Assembly: GCF_963678635.1 (NCBI RefSeq)
Contig: NC_087066.1
Span: 30,881,301 to 30,945,300, forward strand
Source: Symsagittifera roscoffensis
Lineage: Eukaryota; Xenacoelomorpha; Acoela; Convolutidae
DNA: 64,000 bases
Direction: 5' to 3'
The notes under the pieces are model-generated. The model saw only the letters and a program-made list of their open reading frames with translations. It made no database searches and had not been told where the DNA came from. Made by a program: the position numbers and the translations under genes. The first letter of the stretch is position 1. Every line of letters starts with the position of its first letter. Of this stretch, positions 1 through 11,590 are shown piece after piece.

Positions 1-243
1 GTATGTACTGACTGTTGCGCTTGTATAGCAGCAGTTCTACGCTGTCTTTCGTCTGTGATTCGAAGATGGCATTTAGCCGAGTGGTGGCCTTGTCGTCAGT
101 CATTTCCCCGAACAGGAACGAACAGCAGGCACTCTTCAACATGATCTCGGCTCTGTCGTAGCCGAACAGTCGGGCGAAGGCCTCTGTGCAATAGACTACA
201 GGGTAGTTCACAATACGTCCGTTTGCGATGATGAAGTGACTAT
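1..243 (-). CDS. ERG-type (KCNH) potassium channel, exon 2, PAS domain (partial)
   Basis: This exon encodes the first ~80 residues of the N-terminal PAS domain of a KCNH voltage-gated potassium channel, a cytoplasmic module that in ERG channels slows deactivation. The minus-strand frame has no stop and reads SHFIIANGRIVNYPVVYC, then GYDRAEIM, CSFLFGEMTDD and ELLLYKRNSQY. These match the PAS signatures of ERG/EAG channels ([31 protein letters not shown], YRKDG in human ERG). The acceptor is TTTTAG at 249-244. The exon opens with two bases of a codon (phase 1), which fits the phase-1 end of exon 1, and the join restores KATSQ-N-SHFIIAN. The exon runs off the left edge, so the rest of PAS, the six transmembrane segments, the pore and the cNBHD lie outside. 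The FIIAN and NYPVVYC wording favours ERG over EAG or ELK, but the subfamily rests on few residues. Confidence 0.93.
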
Positions 244-3200
244 CTAAAACATAACCGTTTGCTCTGATGTTTTGTGCGTGACAAAAACAGCCAGGCCCAA
301 GTTAATTTTGACCAACTGGGTTTAGAACTACTGAAGAATAGCAAAAAATACCATATAAGAAATTTTGGAGCAGCAAACAAAAAAAGACAAAATTGAGCCT
401 TAAATATGGCCTGGTAAAAAATTTTTGAAAATGACAAAATTGAGCCTTTAATTTTAGGAATGTTGAACTTTAACTCAAATGACTTTTTGTGACCATCAGA
501 GAAATATTATTGAACCTTTATTATAAGAGCTGTTCAATTTTTATGATTTTTGCGTCATCAAGAAATCATTGTTTTTCTGCAATCATTACGGCAGAGCAAC
601 AATTCATCTATTACGACAACAATTCATCTATAAATTTAAAAACTATTTTTAAATATTTTTTTTTCATATTTTCAAAAATTGGCAATTAGTTTGCAGCAAT
701 TTTTTCAAAGGTTATGAGTTTTTAAGCCTTCAAAAATATTAGTTGTGAAGCGCACAAAAAATCTTTTAAAATCGGAATAAAAATAGTGAACAATGTTTCA
801 AAGGTGACGGACCATCGTGCCGAAGTTTCTGGATGCCAAAAATACAAGAAATATTGTTTTGTTCCGACAATTTTAGCAATTGACGGACAATTTTTGCTCG
901 TTTTTTATCTCCGAACAAATTCCGACTTTTAGTTTTGCATCGGTTGTCGTATGGTTTCAACACAGCCTGCAAAACTGTATGTACTGAGCTAAAAAAGAAA
1001 AAAAATTAGCGTTATCTTATTTTGAGAAAATTGGAAGGTGGGTATGAAAAATGCCAAACTAGCAAATTTGGATAATTAAAGCGCAATATATCTCGTGCTA
1101 ATAATTTTTACTTTAGACCGCTTCAGCGCCCGTACCCAACGGAGGCTGTTTTTTTTATCGAAAAATTATATAAATTATCTAGCCAAATTCCCTTGTATTT
1201 TTTTGCACGGAAGTAATCTATTTCTTTTTTTTAGTTAAGAAATGAACAATTTCTGCAAAAAAATAACCAGAAATAAGTTCATTGCTCAACCCTAACGAGA
1301 TAAACATGCATCGGGTATACACAATAGCCATAGTAATACATTGCAAAATAACATTTGTTTTAACAAGTGTTGCCTTGCATTAGATTTCTAAACGTATTAT
1401 TATTTATCATGTCATAGCGTTTTTATAATGACAGGGCGGGTGTTCGAGCCCTGCCAGGAGACTTTTTCTAGCTAGTAATAGCCTAGGTTTAGCTAAATTC
1501 GGAGAAAAATAAGATGCGAAGTAAAGAATTTCAACAGAATCGGCTTTTTTCAAGCTTTAAAAAAATTTTGACCAGAAACTCGGATAAGATATAAATTTTT
1601 TCAGGTCAGAAATAATAAGAAAAAAAGTACGTGGGCGGACTCTTTTTGTCAATGTTTTCATGCAACTTTTCTCTATTTTTCATAACGAAAGTATATCTAT
1701 AGACATTGAAGAATCGTACGAACATTTAGAAGTTTTTCATGATACGAGCAGTCGTGTTCTCATTTAAGATAAATTAACAAGAAATTGTTTCAGGGTATTA
1801 GATGATTATCGTCTCAATCTAGGGTGCAAATTAGAATCACTTCCACTTCTACATTACAAAACTTTTGTCTAATAAAAACAAAAGTGAAGGTTAAGCAGCA
1901 AAATGGTCAAGCATCAGCCGAAGGAGGAATTAATTCATAAGTTTTCGTGAGCTCCGATGCCCCTTAGTTTGAAAAGATGCCACCAAGAAAGTAGAAAAAT
2001 GCGTAAATTACGAAAAAAAATCTTATTACGAACCGAAGAACTTTTTAGAGAAAAATTTGTCAATCAACTAATGAGATGCCAAAGTTGGCAAGAGCAATAA
2101 AACTTTCACGCATTGCTTTGAAAAATTATCTCTCCAACTGTTTAATGACCATTGAGAGGTAAACAAAGTAGAAGCCCATTTTTCAAGAACTGATTTCTTT
2201 TGGCTTATTTTTAGAGTATCGTTTTCTTTACCGTCTTCTTTCCTCCATATAATAATTTAAAAAAGTATCTTAAAATGATGCCGCTTCGAAAACAAAAACG
2301 TAAAAAATTACTACTGTGGTCTCTCGAGATATTTCATTACGTATATGATTCCTGATAACCTTTGCTAAGATGGGTAGAGTGGCAATTACGTTTCATGCAT
2401 GAGAAGGCCAGCCTACTTTAAGAGTAATAGGACTCTCAAAGGAAGAGATTATAGCGGAGGGCACACAAATAAATTGTGAAATTACACAGAGGGTTGTTTC
2501 TACCAACAGTCATAACCCAAAAAGAAATGAATCCGATTTGATTTTGATGACCTCAAAGCTGATTAAGAAGCAAGTTCATTCAACAGATATCAGATGCCCA
2601 TTTTGAATGAATTGAATGAATTTTGACCTCAAACTAATTCTGAAAAGGTGCTTGGTTAAAAACTTCGCAGCGTAAAACCATAGCGCAAGTGGATATGGAG
2701 GTGTTCCTCATTCCTACTTGTTTAAAACTGGCTAATATGGCTTCTTTAGCAGATATACCACAAGGATTCCAGCATGTGATGGACTCTTGTTGGGCAACTG
2801 GATGACAAACTCATTGCAAGGGGGGTACAAATAAAAGATCAATGACGTTATTTTGCTATTGGCCTACGAATGAAGTGTGGGGATTTCCGTGTAAGCCTGG
2901 GGGCAGCCCTAGAGAAGCGACATGGACAGGAATGGACTCCAATCTCCGATGCTTTTCATTTTCGCAACGAAGCTGAGAACAGAAACATTATAAGCACATG
3001 ATTTAATGGTAGCTTCTTGCGGTTGCATGGCGGTAACCCTCTGCCTATTCTACCTTTCCGGTCCAATGGCAACTGTTGTGTTGATTAGTTCCTGGACTTC
3101 CCGATGCAGCTAATAACGTCGAGAACGACTGCTATGGTTATATTCAGTAGCAGATTTACGGTCGCGGAGATACCCCCCCCCCTCGGAGATACCCCCCCCC

Positions 3201-4470
3201 CCTAAAGCGTCCTTTCGAGGTGCCTCTAAAATGGTTTCTAAAGGTGTCTCTTTGACCAGGGAGTGCGCGTTGAAAAAAGAATATTTTGGAGAGAAGCCTT
3301 CAAAAATTGCCTAAATTTTTGTTTCTGGCCCGTTTTTCTTTCAAAAATTGCTAAGATTACCCTGCTAGAGCACCAGTTAAGGTCTTGCTTTTAGTACGTT
3401 TTCCAGGAGTCTGTAAGAAAACATCTTTTCAAAAAAGCTGACAAACATTCAAGTAGGATTTTGAAAGTTAGAGTCGACTTTCAAAACTTAAAACCTTACA
3501 AACTAAAACACTTCGTATTGAAACCGGGGTAACTTAACACATGTTGAAGTAGTTGAACTGAACTTTACCCTCGGTAGCCAGGGATGAATGGTCATAATAG
3601 ATTCTAGCGCTAGCATGCAGCCCAGAAACGGCAAGCATGTAGCAAGCTTAATACACGCGTGACGTCATTTTGTAAACGTTATGGCGGTTATGCCTCAAGG
3701 TCAACGACCAGCCGAAGACCTTTAGTACCAACGGTAAACGCATGGTTCAATTGTCTTATGTACCATATGATTGTTCAGTTTTTTAAATGTTTTTTTTTTA
3801 ACTCCTTGGCTCCAAACTTTTGATTGTCTAATTTTACATATCACAAAAACCCGTTGACATGTGGGCTACTCATCGCTCCTCGCTCCTTGCAGGCTAATGC
3901 AGACCTATTTGCTTTGCATACTGAACGTTGCAAAGCCGTTCGTCACTAAATAAAACTGACGACTTTGTCAGGAGGGAAAAACAAAGAAAAAAGCCCTAAT
4001 TTGGCCATTCAAACTAATTTACGCTTCCAAGAAATAACTCTTTGATGCTCACCATGTAAATGACAATAACTTAAGCGGGGCGAAATGTTTATACCTTTAC
4101 CAGTTTTTTGAAAACAAACTCATGTCGAGCTGAAAGACAGTCTGGGGTTTAGGGTTTGTATTGATTGGAGCAACTTTGTCATTGACTTTTGATTGTATCA
4201 TTAATGAAACTCGCAGTTTGCACTCATTTTCTAAGAGTATCTCAATTAGTGGAAGAGATTAATTGGAGCGAAAAACACTGCTTGCTTGTAGTTTTTCATC
4301 ATAAATTGATTTTTTTTGTTGCTCACAATTACTAAAAAGGACGTTCAATTTGCAATATAAACCTTACATCAATTAAGTGTCTTCAATTAAAAGATTGGCT
4401 TGTGTTTGGTTCAATTTGTTTTGAAAACTTGGAAAATTAAAATTGAATTTCGAAAAACGCTGTGGTTTTT

Positions 4471-4876
4471 GTTCCGACTTTCGAAGAAAGGAGGAATATA
4501 TTTACCCGGGGACGTTTTTTTTAAATTTAGACCAATGTTCGCAAAGTTGACTGCGTATGGGCATCGATACGGAAATCTTGTGATTGTAGGCGAGTAAGCT
4601 TGCACTTGCTTAAAGTGCGGCTATGCTGCTAGAATAATACTTTGATAGTTTGTTTCAATACGCGAATTATTTATGCATGGCAAATTATTCGCACTCATAA
4701 TCGTTCGAAATAGAATTGAGGCAAACTAATTGGTTTTGTTAATTCTGTAAGCGACTCAAAATTCAAAAGATTGTTATTATCAGCCTAAAATTTGTACTTA
4801 GTCAATATTTCAAATACCAAAAACAATTCGAGACGAATTAATGGGCACTCGCTTTGCCCTGATACGAGCAGTCTTG
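4471..4876 (+). mobile_element. Family-B GTTCCGAC repeat (copy; duplicate at 6015-6420)
   Basis: It starts GTTCCGACTTTCGAAGAAAG and ends TGCCCTGATACGAGCAGTCTT plus G. The interior has the family-B signature (GCGAATTATTTATGCATGGC and a segment ending AATTGAGGCAAACTAATTGG). It is non-coding and is inferred to be a non-autonomous element related to family A by its shared ends. Confidence 0.7.
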
Positions 4877-4975
4877 TTCTCGTATACGTTCTCACTGTTT
4901 AAAACAAACGTTGTCGATACAACTTAGTCTGCCGTAGTAACAAAAAAACGGGCAGGCAGCCGGAGTGCAATTACC

Positions 4976-5492
4976 GTTCCGACTTTCGATACGAAAGTAA
5001 CGGAATATTTGTGCTCGGGATGGTTTTTTTTCTTCAGACAAATTTCGAGTTTTACAGCCATTTTTGACGGAATTTTTTTATATGATTCGAAAGGTATTCT
5101 TGTCCTGAGCTCAAATTTGAAAAAAAAAATTATTTCACCCGTGATAAATTTTCGTAAAGTTACGGGGTTTTAAAGATTGCCATTTTGGCCAATTTGGGAC
5201 AATTGACGCGCGATATATTTCGCGCTATTAACGCGTAAGCGGAGAGTTAATCAGTCTTAGAAATCGTTCCAAGTTGGTTGAAAGAAGCTTATTTGCCATT
5301 TATTGCAAAATATACCCTTTTGTACTTTATATGGCGTGTGAGGGGATGATTTTCATAAAAAATTTCACTTTTTAGAAAAGAAATTTTTTTCTTTTGTTTT
5401 ATTTCATTGAATTTCTTAATGTTATTACTGCTCCATAAACCTTATAAAGCAGTCGGAACATTCAAGGCTTCGCCCTGATACAAGCAGTCTTG
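4976..5492 (+). mobile_element. Family-A GTTCCGAC repeat, Helentron-like (copy; duplicate at 6520-7037)
   Basis: A 517-bp non-coding element. The left end GTTCCGACTTTCGATACGAA contains a 7-bp stem (ACTTTCG/CGAAAGT, 3-nt loop). A 9-bp inverted match to the left end (AGTCGGAAC) lies about 45 bp before the right terminus. It is followed by a short hairpin from GGCTTCGCC and the terminus GCAGTCTTG. Subterminal inverted repeats plus a 3' hairpin resemble Helentron-associated elements; no transposase or helicase is present. Confidence 0.7.
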
Positions 5493-7310
5493 TTTCAATT
5501 CTATAGCAGCCGTAATTTTGCGATTTCGAGAAGAAAATGTTCGATAAAATCAGCTGCAATTTTTTTGTTCAGACTTTTGAAGAAATTGGAACTCTTATGC
5601 TAGAGTTGTTTTTTATGCAGTCAATTGTCCGCAATCAAACTAATGATTTTTAACATAGTTTTTTCTACCAACTTAAAGATATCCAAACTGAAATGAGGCT
5701 AGCTAATCGGTCGTATTTTTGTTCCAAATTTGGAAAAAAAGCTGAGTAATTGCGCATGGGGTGGTTCTCATTTTCTAAGAGTATCTCAATTAGTGGAAGA
5801 GATTAATTGGAGCGAAAAACACTGCTTGCTTGTAGTTTTTCATCATCAATTGATTTTTTTTGTTGCTCACAATTACTAAAAAGGACGTTCAATTTGCAAT
5901 ATAAACCTTACATCAATTAAGTGTCTTCAATTAAAAGATTGGCTTGTGTTTGGTTCAATTTGTTTTGAAAACTTGGAAAATTAAAATTGAATTTCGAAAA
6001 ACGCTGTGGTTTTTGTTCCGACTTTCGAAGAAAGGAGGAATATATTTACCCGGGGACGTTTTTTTTAAATTTAGACCAATGTTCGCAAAGTTGACTGCGT
6101 ATGGGCATCGATACGGAAATCTTGTGATTGTAGGCGAGTAAGCTTGCACTTGCTTAAAGTGCGGCTATGCTGCTAGAATAATACTTTGATAGTTTGTTTC
6201 AAAACGCGAATTATTTATGCATGGCAAATTATTCGCACTCATAATTGTTCGAAATAGAATTGAGGCAAACTAATTGGTTTTGTTAATTCTGTAAGCGACT
6301 CAAAATTCAAAAGATTGTTATTATCAGCCTAAAATTTGTACTTAGTCAATATTTCAAATACCAAAAACAATTCGAGACGAATTAATGGGCACTCGCTTTG
6401 CCCTGATACGAGCAGTCTTGTTCTCGTATACGTTCTCACTGTTTAAAACAAACGTTGTCGATACAACTTAGTCTGCCGTAGTAACAAAAAAACGGGCAGG
6501 CAGCCGGAGTGCAATTACCGTTCCGACTTTCGATACGAAAGTAACGGAATCTTTGTGCTCGGGATGGTTTTTTTTCTTCAGACAAATTTCGAGTTTTACA
6601 GCCATTTTTGACGGAATTTTTTTATATGATTCGAAAGGTATTCTTGTCCTGAGCTCAAATTTGAAAAAAAAAAATTATTTCACCCGTGATAAATTTTCGT
6701 AAAGTTACGGGGGTTTAAAGATTGCCATTTTGGCCAATTTGGGACAATTGACGCGCGATATATTTCGCGCTATTAACGCGTAAGCGGAGAGTTAATCAGT
6801 CTTAGAAATCGTTCCAAGTTGGTTGAAAGAAGCTTATTTGCCATTTATTGCAAAATATACCCTTTTGTACTTTATATGGCGTGTGAGGGGATGATTTTCA
6901 TAAAAAATTTCACTTTTTAGAAAAGAAATTTTTTTCTTTTGTTTTATTTCATTGAATTTTTTAATGTTATTACTGCTCCATAAACCTTAAAAAGCAGTCG
7001 GAACATTCAAGGCTTCGCCCTGATACAAGCAGTCTTGTTTCAATTCTATAGCAGCCGTAATTTTGCGATTTCGAGAAGAAAATGTTCGATAAAATCAGCT
7101 GCAATTTTTTTGTTCAGACTTTTGAAGAAATTAGAACTCTTATGCTAGAGTTGTTTTTTATGCAGTCAATTGTCCGCAATCAAACTAATGATTTTTAACA
7201 TAGTTTTTTCTACCAACTTAAAGATATCCAAACTGAAATGAGGCTAGCTAATCGGTCGTATTTTTGTTCCAAATTTGGAAAAAAAGCTGAGTAATTGCGC
7301 ATGGGGTGGT

Positions 7311-7685
7311 TTTTCATTTCAATAAAAATTTCAATTGAAATAAAATTTTCTCACGACAGTTTTTTTATACACCAATAAAGGTATCGACTCAATTGTAAAA
7401 ACATATTTTGCCATGCTCTGAACTAATTTATGCGCACTGTGAAGACTTTATTTATGATGCCGAAAGTCTGATGCTATTTATTTATGCGCGGCGTTTCATA
7501 CCGCTGAACTAATTTGTTCCATAATGAATTGAGGCAAGCTAATCGGTCGCATTAAATAGTTGCACTTATGATATTGTCCAAAAATTAAGATCTAAAAAAA
7601 AACGATTTTTACCAACAGCTATTTGATACCGATCAAGGGGCAGTCGGAACATTCAGGGCTTTACTTTGATCTACGAGCAGTCTTG
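7311..7685 (+). mobile_element. Diverged family-B repeat fragment
   Basis: The right part of a family-B element, with TTTATGCGCGGCGTTTCATA, GAGGCAAGCTAATCGGTCGC and the terminal ATTCAGGGCTTTACTTTGAT, ending ACGAGCAGTCTTG. Its left portion is fused to the end of the tandem duplication. Confidence 0.55.
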
Positions 7686-7744
7686 TTTTTGTTTCGCGAG
7701 CAGTTTTAAATTTACATTTTTTCTGCCCTAGCTTTACCGTTTAT

Positions 7745-7886
7745 GGGGGCGAGCAACAGTGCCGAAATACAACAGGGTCAAAAAGGCCAAATAGCTTAAC
7801 AGTGCTGAAAATCATCAATTTTTTGCACTGTTGAACATTTTTTCATTTTTGGACCTGTTGTACTTAGTCACTGTTATACTGCCCCC
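7745..7886. mobile_element. Foldback element / MITE with ~70-bp imperfect inverted halves
   Basis: The left arm GGGGGCGAGCAACAGTGCCG...TACAACAGG and the right arm, read in reverse complement (GGGGGCAGTATAACAGTGAC...TACAACAGG), match along most of their length. The two halves form one long imperfect palindrome of 142 bp. The motif AACAGTG recurs. I could not see a matching target-site duplication at the flanks. Confidence 0.6.
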
Positions 7887-8554
7887 GATTCAATTTCACG
7901 CTGTTTTATAATTTCATAGGACAAATGCTTCATAAAATTGAAAATTTGTTTGAGTGATCAAAGCGTTTATTTGTTCAATAATGAGTTTCAGCAATCAGAA
8001 AAGAGTATTTTATACGCAGCGCTCAGCATTTTTTTTAGAATGAACGCTGGAGTCGATGATCTTAACTTAGTCTATTGGGGGATGTTAACTTGATCCCGTT
8101 GACAAATTTCATTGTAGATCATAGTTGATTTCAACTTTTGTAATTGTTGCCTTGAAACTAGGCAAAAAATGGACGAGTCTGAAAAAATCGCTCCTGTCGC
8201 ATTCAAGGCAGTTTTAAACACTCGATTTCTATTTATTCAATGCGCTTTCATCATCAAGGTCAAAATTAAAAAAATAAATAAATTTCGGCGTTAAATTTGA
8301 CGTTAAACTTTGTATAGTCAAGATAAAGTCAAGACAAGGTCGAGAACGAAAACGACAAACCTGTTTTACGAATTTTGAACCTGCTTTACGAAGTTTGTCA
8401 TTTCTCAATACGTTGAGTAGCGGTACACTAAAAGTCTCACTGCGTGTGGACGTTTATTTACCGGAATAAATATGCTCCTAAATGGGAAAGCTTGCAAGAA
8501 ACTACTCCTATAAAACTGTTCAATTAATTCTCACGGAAGTAGTTATCAAACTAA

Positions 8555-8985
8555 CAAGACTTCTCGTATCAGGGCGAAGCCCTGAATGTTCCGACTGCCT
8601 TTTAAGGTTTATGGAGCATCAGTAATAACATAAAAAGTAAATGAAATAAAATGAAATGAAAATTTTTTTTTCTAAAATTTGAAATTTTTTATGAAAATCA
8701 TCCCCCCACACGCCATTTAAAGTACAAAAAGACCAATTTTGTTCCTTGTAACAAATCAATTATGGCGAATAAGCTTCGTTCAACCAATTTAAAACGATTT
8801 ATAAGACGGATTAAATCTCCGCTTACGCGTTAATAGCGCGAATTATATCGCGCGTTAATTGTCCCAATTTGGTCAAAATGGCCAAAATGGCAATCTTTAA
8901 ACCCTCATAACTTTACGAAAAATGATCACAGGTGAAATATCTTTTCACATTTGAGCTCATGACAACAATGGCTTTCATGGTGTCT
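8555..8985 (-). mobile_element. Family-A repeat, 5'-truncated copy
   Basis: The right terminus CAAGACTTCTCGTATCAGGG, the hairpin CAGGGCGAAGCCCTG and AATGTTCCGACTGCC lie at the low-coordinate side. The interior (CGCTTACGCGTTAATAGCGCG, AATGGCAATCTTTAAACCC) is standard family A. The left end is missing. Confidence 0.65.
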
Positions 8986-9066
8986 AACGACGTTTGAATT
9001 GATCTGCTCTTTTTAAATTGCCTTTTTTGACACTCAAATACATCTAAATCAATTTAAACTCCCACA

Positions 9067-9565
9067 CAAGAGTGCGCGTATAACAGGGCAAAGCCCTAAA
9101 ATGTTCCGCTTGTCCCTTAGTCCATATCTGAAATAATTTCGGCAAAAACTATTTTAAAAACTATAAATTTTGGACAATATCAAAGCTCAGTTGTAAAAAA
9201 AAATAAGATGTAAGAAATTAAGACCACCGATTAGCCAGCCTCAATTCAATTTAAAACGATTTTGTTGTGCGGGATAATTCGCCATGCATAAATAATTCGC
9301 GTTACGCTTTCAGCATTATAAATAATATCCTCGAAGCGCGCATAAAATAATCAAGAGCATAGCCAAAATGACAATTTTCAAACTCCCAGAAGTTTGCAAA
9401 AATAATTTTAGGTAAAATATCCTTTTGAAATTGTTTTCAGGAAGTCGATATCTTCAATAGAGTATAAAATCTTTTTGTTAATAACTATTATTTCGATCAT
9501 CACAAATTGACGGATTGAAAAACCACTCTAAGCAGAACTATTTTGTTTTCTTCGAAAGTCGTAAC
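9067..9565 (-). mobile_element. Family-B repeat, near full length
   Basis: It runs from CAAGAGTGCGCGTATAACAG with the hairpin CAGGGCAAAGCCCT to TTCTTCGAAAGTCGTAAC. Between them are the family-B segments GATTAGCCAGCCTCAATTC and GCCATGCATAAATAATTCGC. Confidence 0.6.
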
Positions 9566-9596
9566 AACAAGAAATTGGCGCATACTTATTATACGA

Positions 9597-11590
9597 AGAA
9601 AGTAACGGAATATTTGTGCTCGAGGTGGGTTTTTTTTCTTCAGACAAATTTCGACTTTTTAACTAGCCTTGAACCAATTTGGAACGATTTCTAAGACGGA
9701 TTAAATCTCGTTTACGCGTTAATAGCTCGAAATATATCGCGCGTTAATTGTCCCAAATTGGCCAAAATGGCAATGTTTAAACCCCCATAACTATACAAAA
9801 AATGATCACAGCTGAAATATCTTTTCAAATTTGTGCTCAAGACAACAATGCTTTTTGAATGATATAAAAAATCCGTCAAAAATGGCTAGTTAAAAAGTCA
9901 AATTTGTCTGAAAAAAAAAACCCACCCCGAGCACAAATATTCCGTCACTTTCGTATCGAAAGTCGGAATAAAAATAATAACAAAAAAACTAGAACACACG
10001 AATAAAAAAATCCTCTCCACTTTTAATAGTCGGAGCAATGAGGAGCTAAAAGGCAAAAACTTGTAAATGAAATCGAATAATATTGATTTAATCTGGATTA
10101 AGTTTTGATTTAATTTATAATTGCTTAACCCTTCTTTTTGCAACAGTTACCTTTTTATACTAAATTTGAACCTATGCGCCTAATCATGAAGAGAACTGTT
10201 TATCAGCGAGGTACCATAAGAATTAAAACATCTTTGTCTTTCACAGTCATTATTTCATAAGTTAAATAATTTTTCTCCCGGTGGAATTTAATTGTAACAT
10301 GCAAAATATAACCTAAAATAATAAGCTAAAATAATATACAGAAAATGAGTAATGCTAATGTGAGCATCAAAAAACAGTTTTTATTGTTCCGACTTTAGAA
10401 ACGAAAGTAACGGAATATTTGTGCTCGAGGTGGGTTTTTTTTTCTTCAGACAAATTTCGACTTTTTAACTAGCCTTGAACCAATTTGGAACGATTTCTAA
10501 GACGGATTAAATCTCGTTTACGCGTTAATAGCTCGAAATATATCGCGCGTTAATTGTCCCAAATTGGCCAAAATGGCAATGTTTAAACCCCCATAACTAT
10601 ACAAAAAATGATCACAGCTGAAATATCTTTTCAAATTTGTGCTCAAGACAACAATGCTTTTTGAATGATATAAAAAATCCGTCAAAAATGGCTAGTTAAA
10701 AAGTCAAATTTGTCTGAAAAAAAAAACCCACCCCGAGCACAAATATTCCGTCACTTTCGTATCGAAAGTCGGAATAAAAATAATAACAAAAAAACTAGAA
10801 CACACGAATAAAAAAATCCTCTCCACTTTTAATAGTCGGAGCAATGAGGAGCTAAAAGGCAAAAACTTGTAAATGAAATCGAATAATATTGATTTAATCT
10901 GGATTAAGTTTTGATTTAATTTATAATTGCTTAACCCTTCTTTTTGCAACAGTTACCTTTTTATACTAAATTTGAACCTATGCGCCTAATCATGAAGAGA
11001 ACTGTTTATCAGCGAGGTACCATAAGAATTAAAACATCTTTGTCTTTCACAGTCATTATTTCATAAGTTAAATAATTTTTCTCCCGGTGGAATTTAATTG
11101 TAACATGCAAAATATAACCTAAAATAATAAGCTAAAATAATATACAGAAAATGAGTAATGCTAATGTGAGCATCAAAAAACAGTTTTTATTGTTCCGACT
11201 TTAGAAACGAAAGTAACGGAATATTTGTGCTCGGGGTGGGTTTTTTTTTCTTCAAACAAATTTCGACTTTTTAACTAGCCTTTTTTGACGGAATTTTTTT
11301 AAACCATTCAAAAAGTATTGTTGCCCTGAGCTTAAATTTGAATTGATATTTTACCTGTGATCATTTTTCGTAAAGTTATGGGGGTTTAAAGATTGCCATT
11401 TTGGCCAATTTGGGACAATTAACGCGCGATATACTTCGAGCTATTAACGCGTAAACGAGATTTAATCCGTCTTGGAAATCGTTCCAAATTTGTTCAAGGA
11501 AGCTTATATGCCCTAATTGATTTGTTAATAGGAGCAAAATCTATCACTTAGTACTTATTATGACGTGTGGGGTGATTATTATTTTTTTTA
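9597..11590. repeat. Tandem array of an ~806-bp unit built on family-A arms
   Basis: Two units repeat with an 806-bp offset (about 9597-10402 and 10403-11208). A third arm (11209-11590) diverges into a normal family-A interior. Each unit holds an inverted pair: a plus-oriented family-A left end (GTAACGGAATATTTGTGCTCG) with part of the interior, then the same sequence in reverse, giving a foldback of roughly 350 bp. The rest is unique AT-rich sequence. Units are almost identical, so amplification is recent. Confidence 0.85.

Larger units (their letters stand above)
4223..7311 (+). repeat. Tandem duplication, two ~1544-bp units
   Basis: Two nearly identical units, 4223-5766 and 5767-7311, lie head to tail. 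They differ by a few substitutions and one or two single-base indels in A/G runs, so the duplication is recent. Each unit contains, in order, a family-B repeat (4471-4876 and 6015-6420), a family-A repeat (4976-5492 and 6520-7037) and a truncated family-B start. The short open frames inside (such as 4400-4597 and its copy) are duplicated repeat sequence, not genes. Confidence 0.93.

Noticed and set aside
1405-1475. tRNA-like T-arm (GGTGTTCGAGCCCTGCC)
   Set aside because: No A box at the right distance and no acceptor stem; at best a SINE remnant.
4400-4605. Short open frames repeated exactly at 5944-6149
   Set aside because: Their duplication is due to the 1544-bp tandem repeat, and the sequence is a family-B element end.
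4223-11590. CRISPR-like or prokaryotic repeat array
   Set aside because: Units are 0.8-1.5 kb transposable-element composites in eukaryotic intron DNA, with no short regular repeats and spacers.
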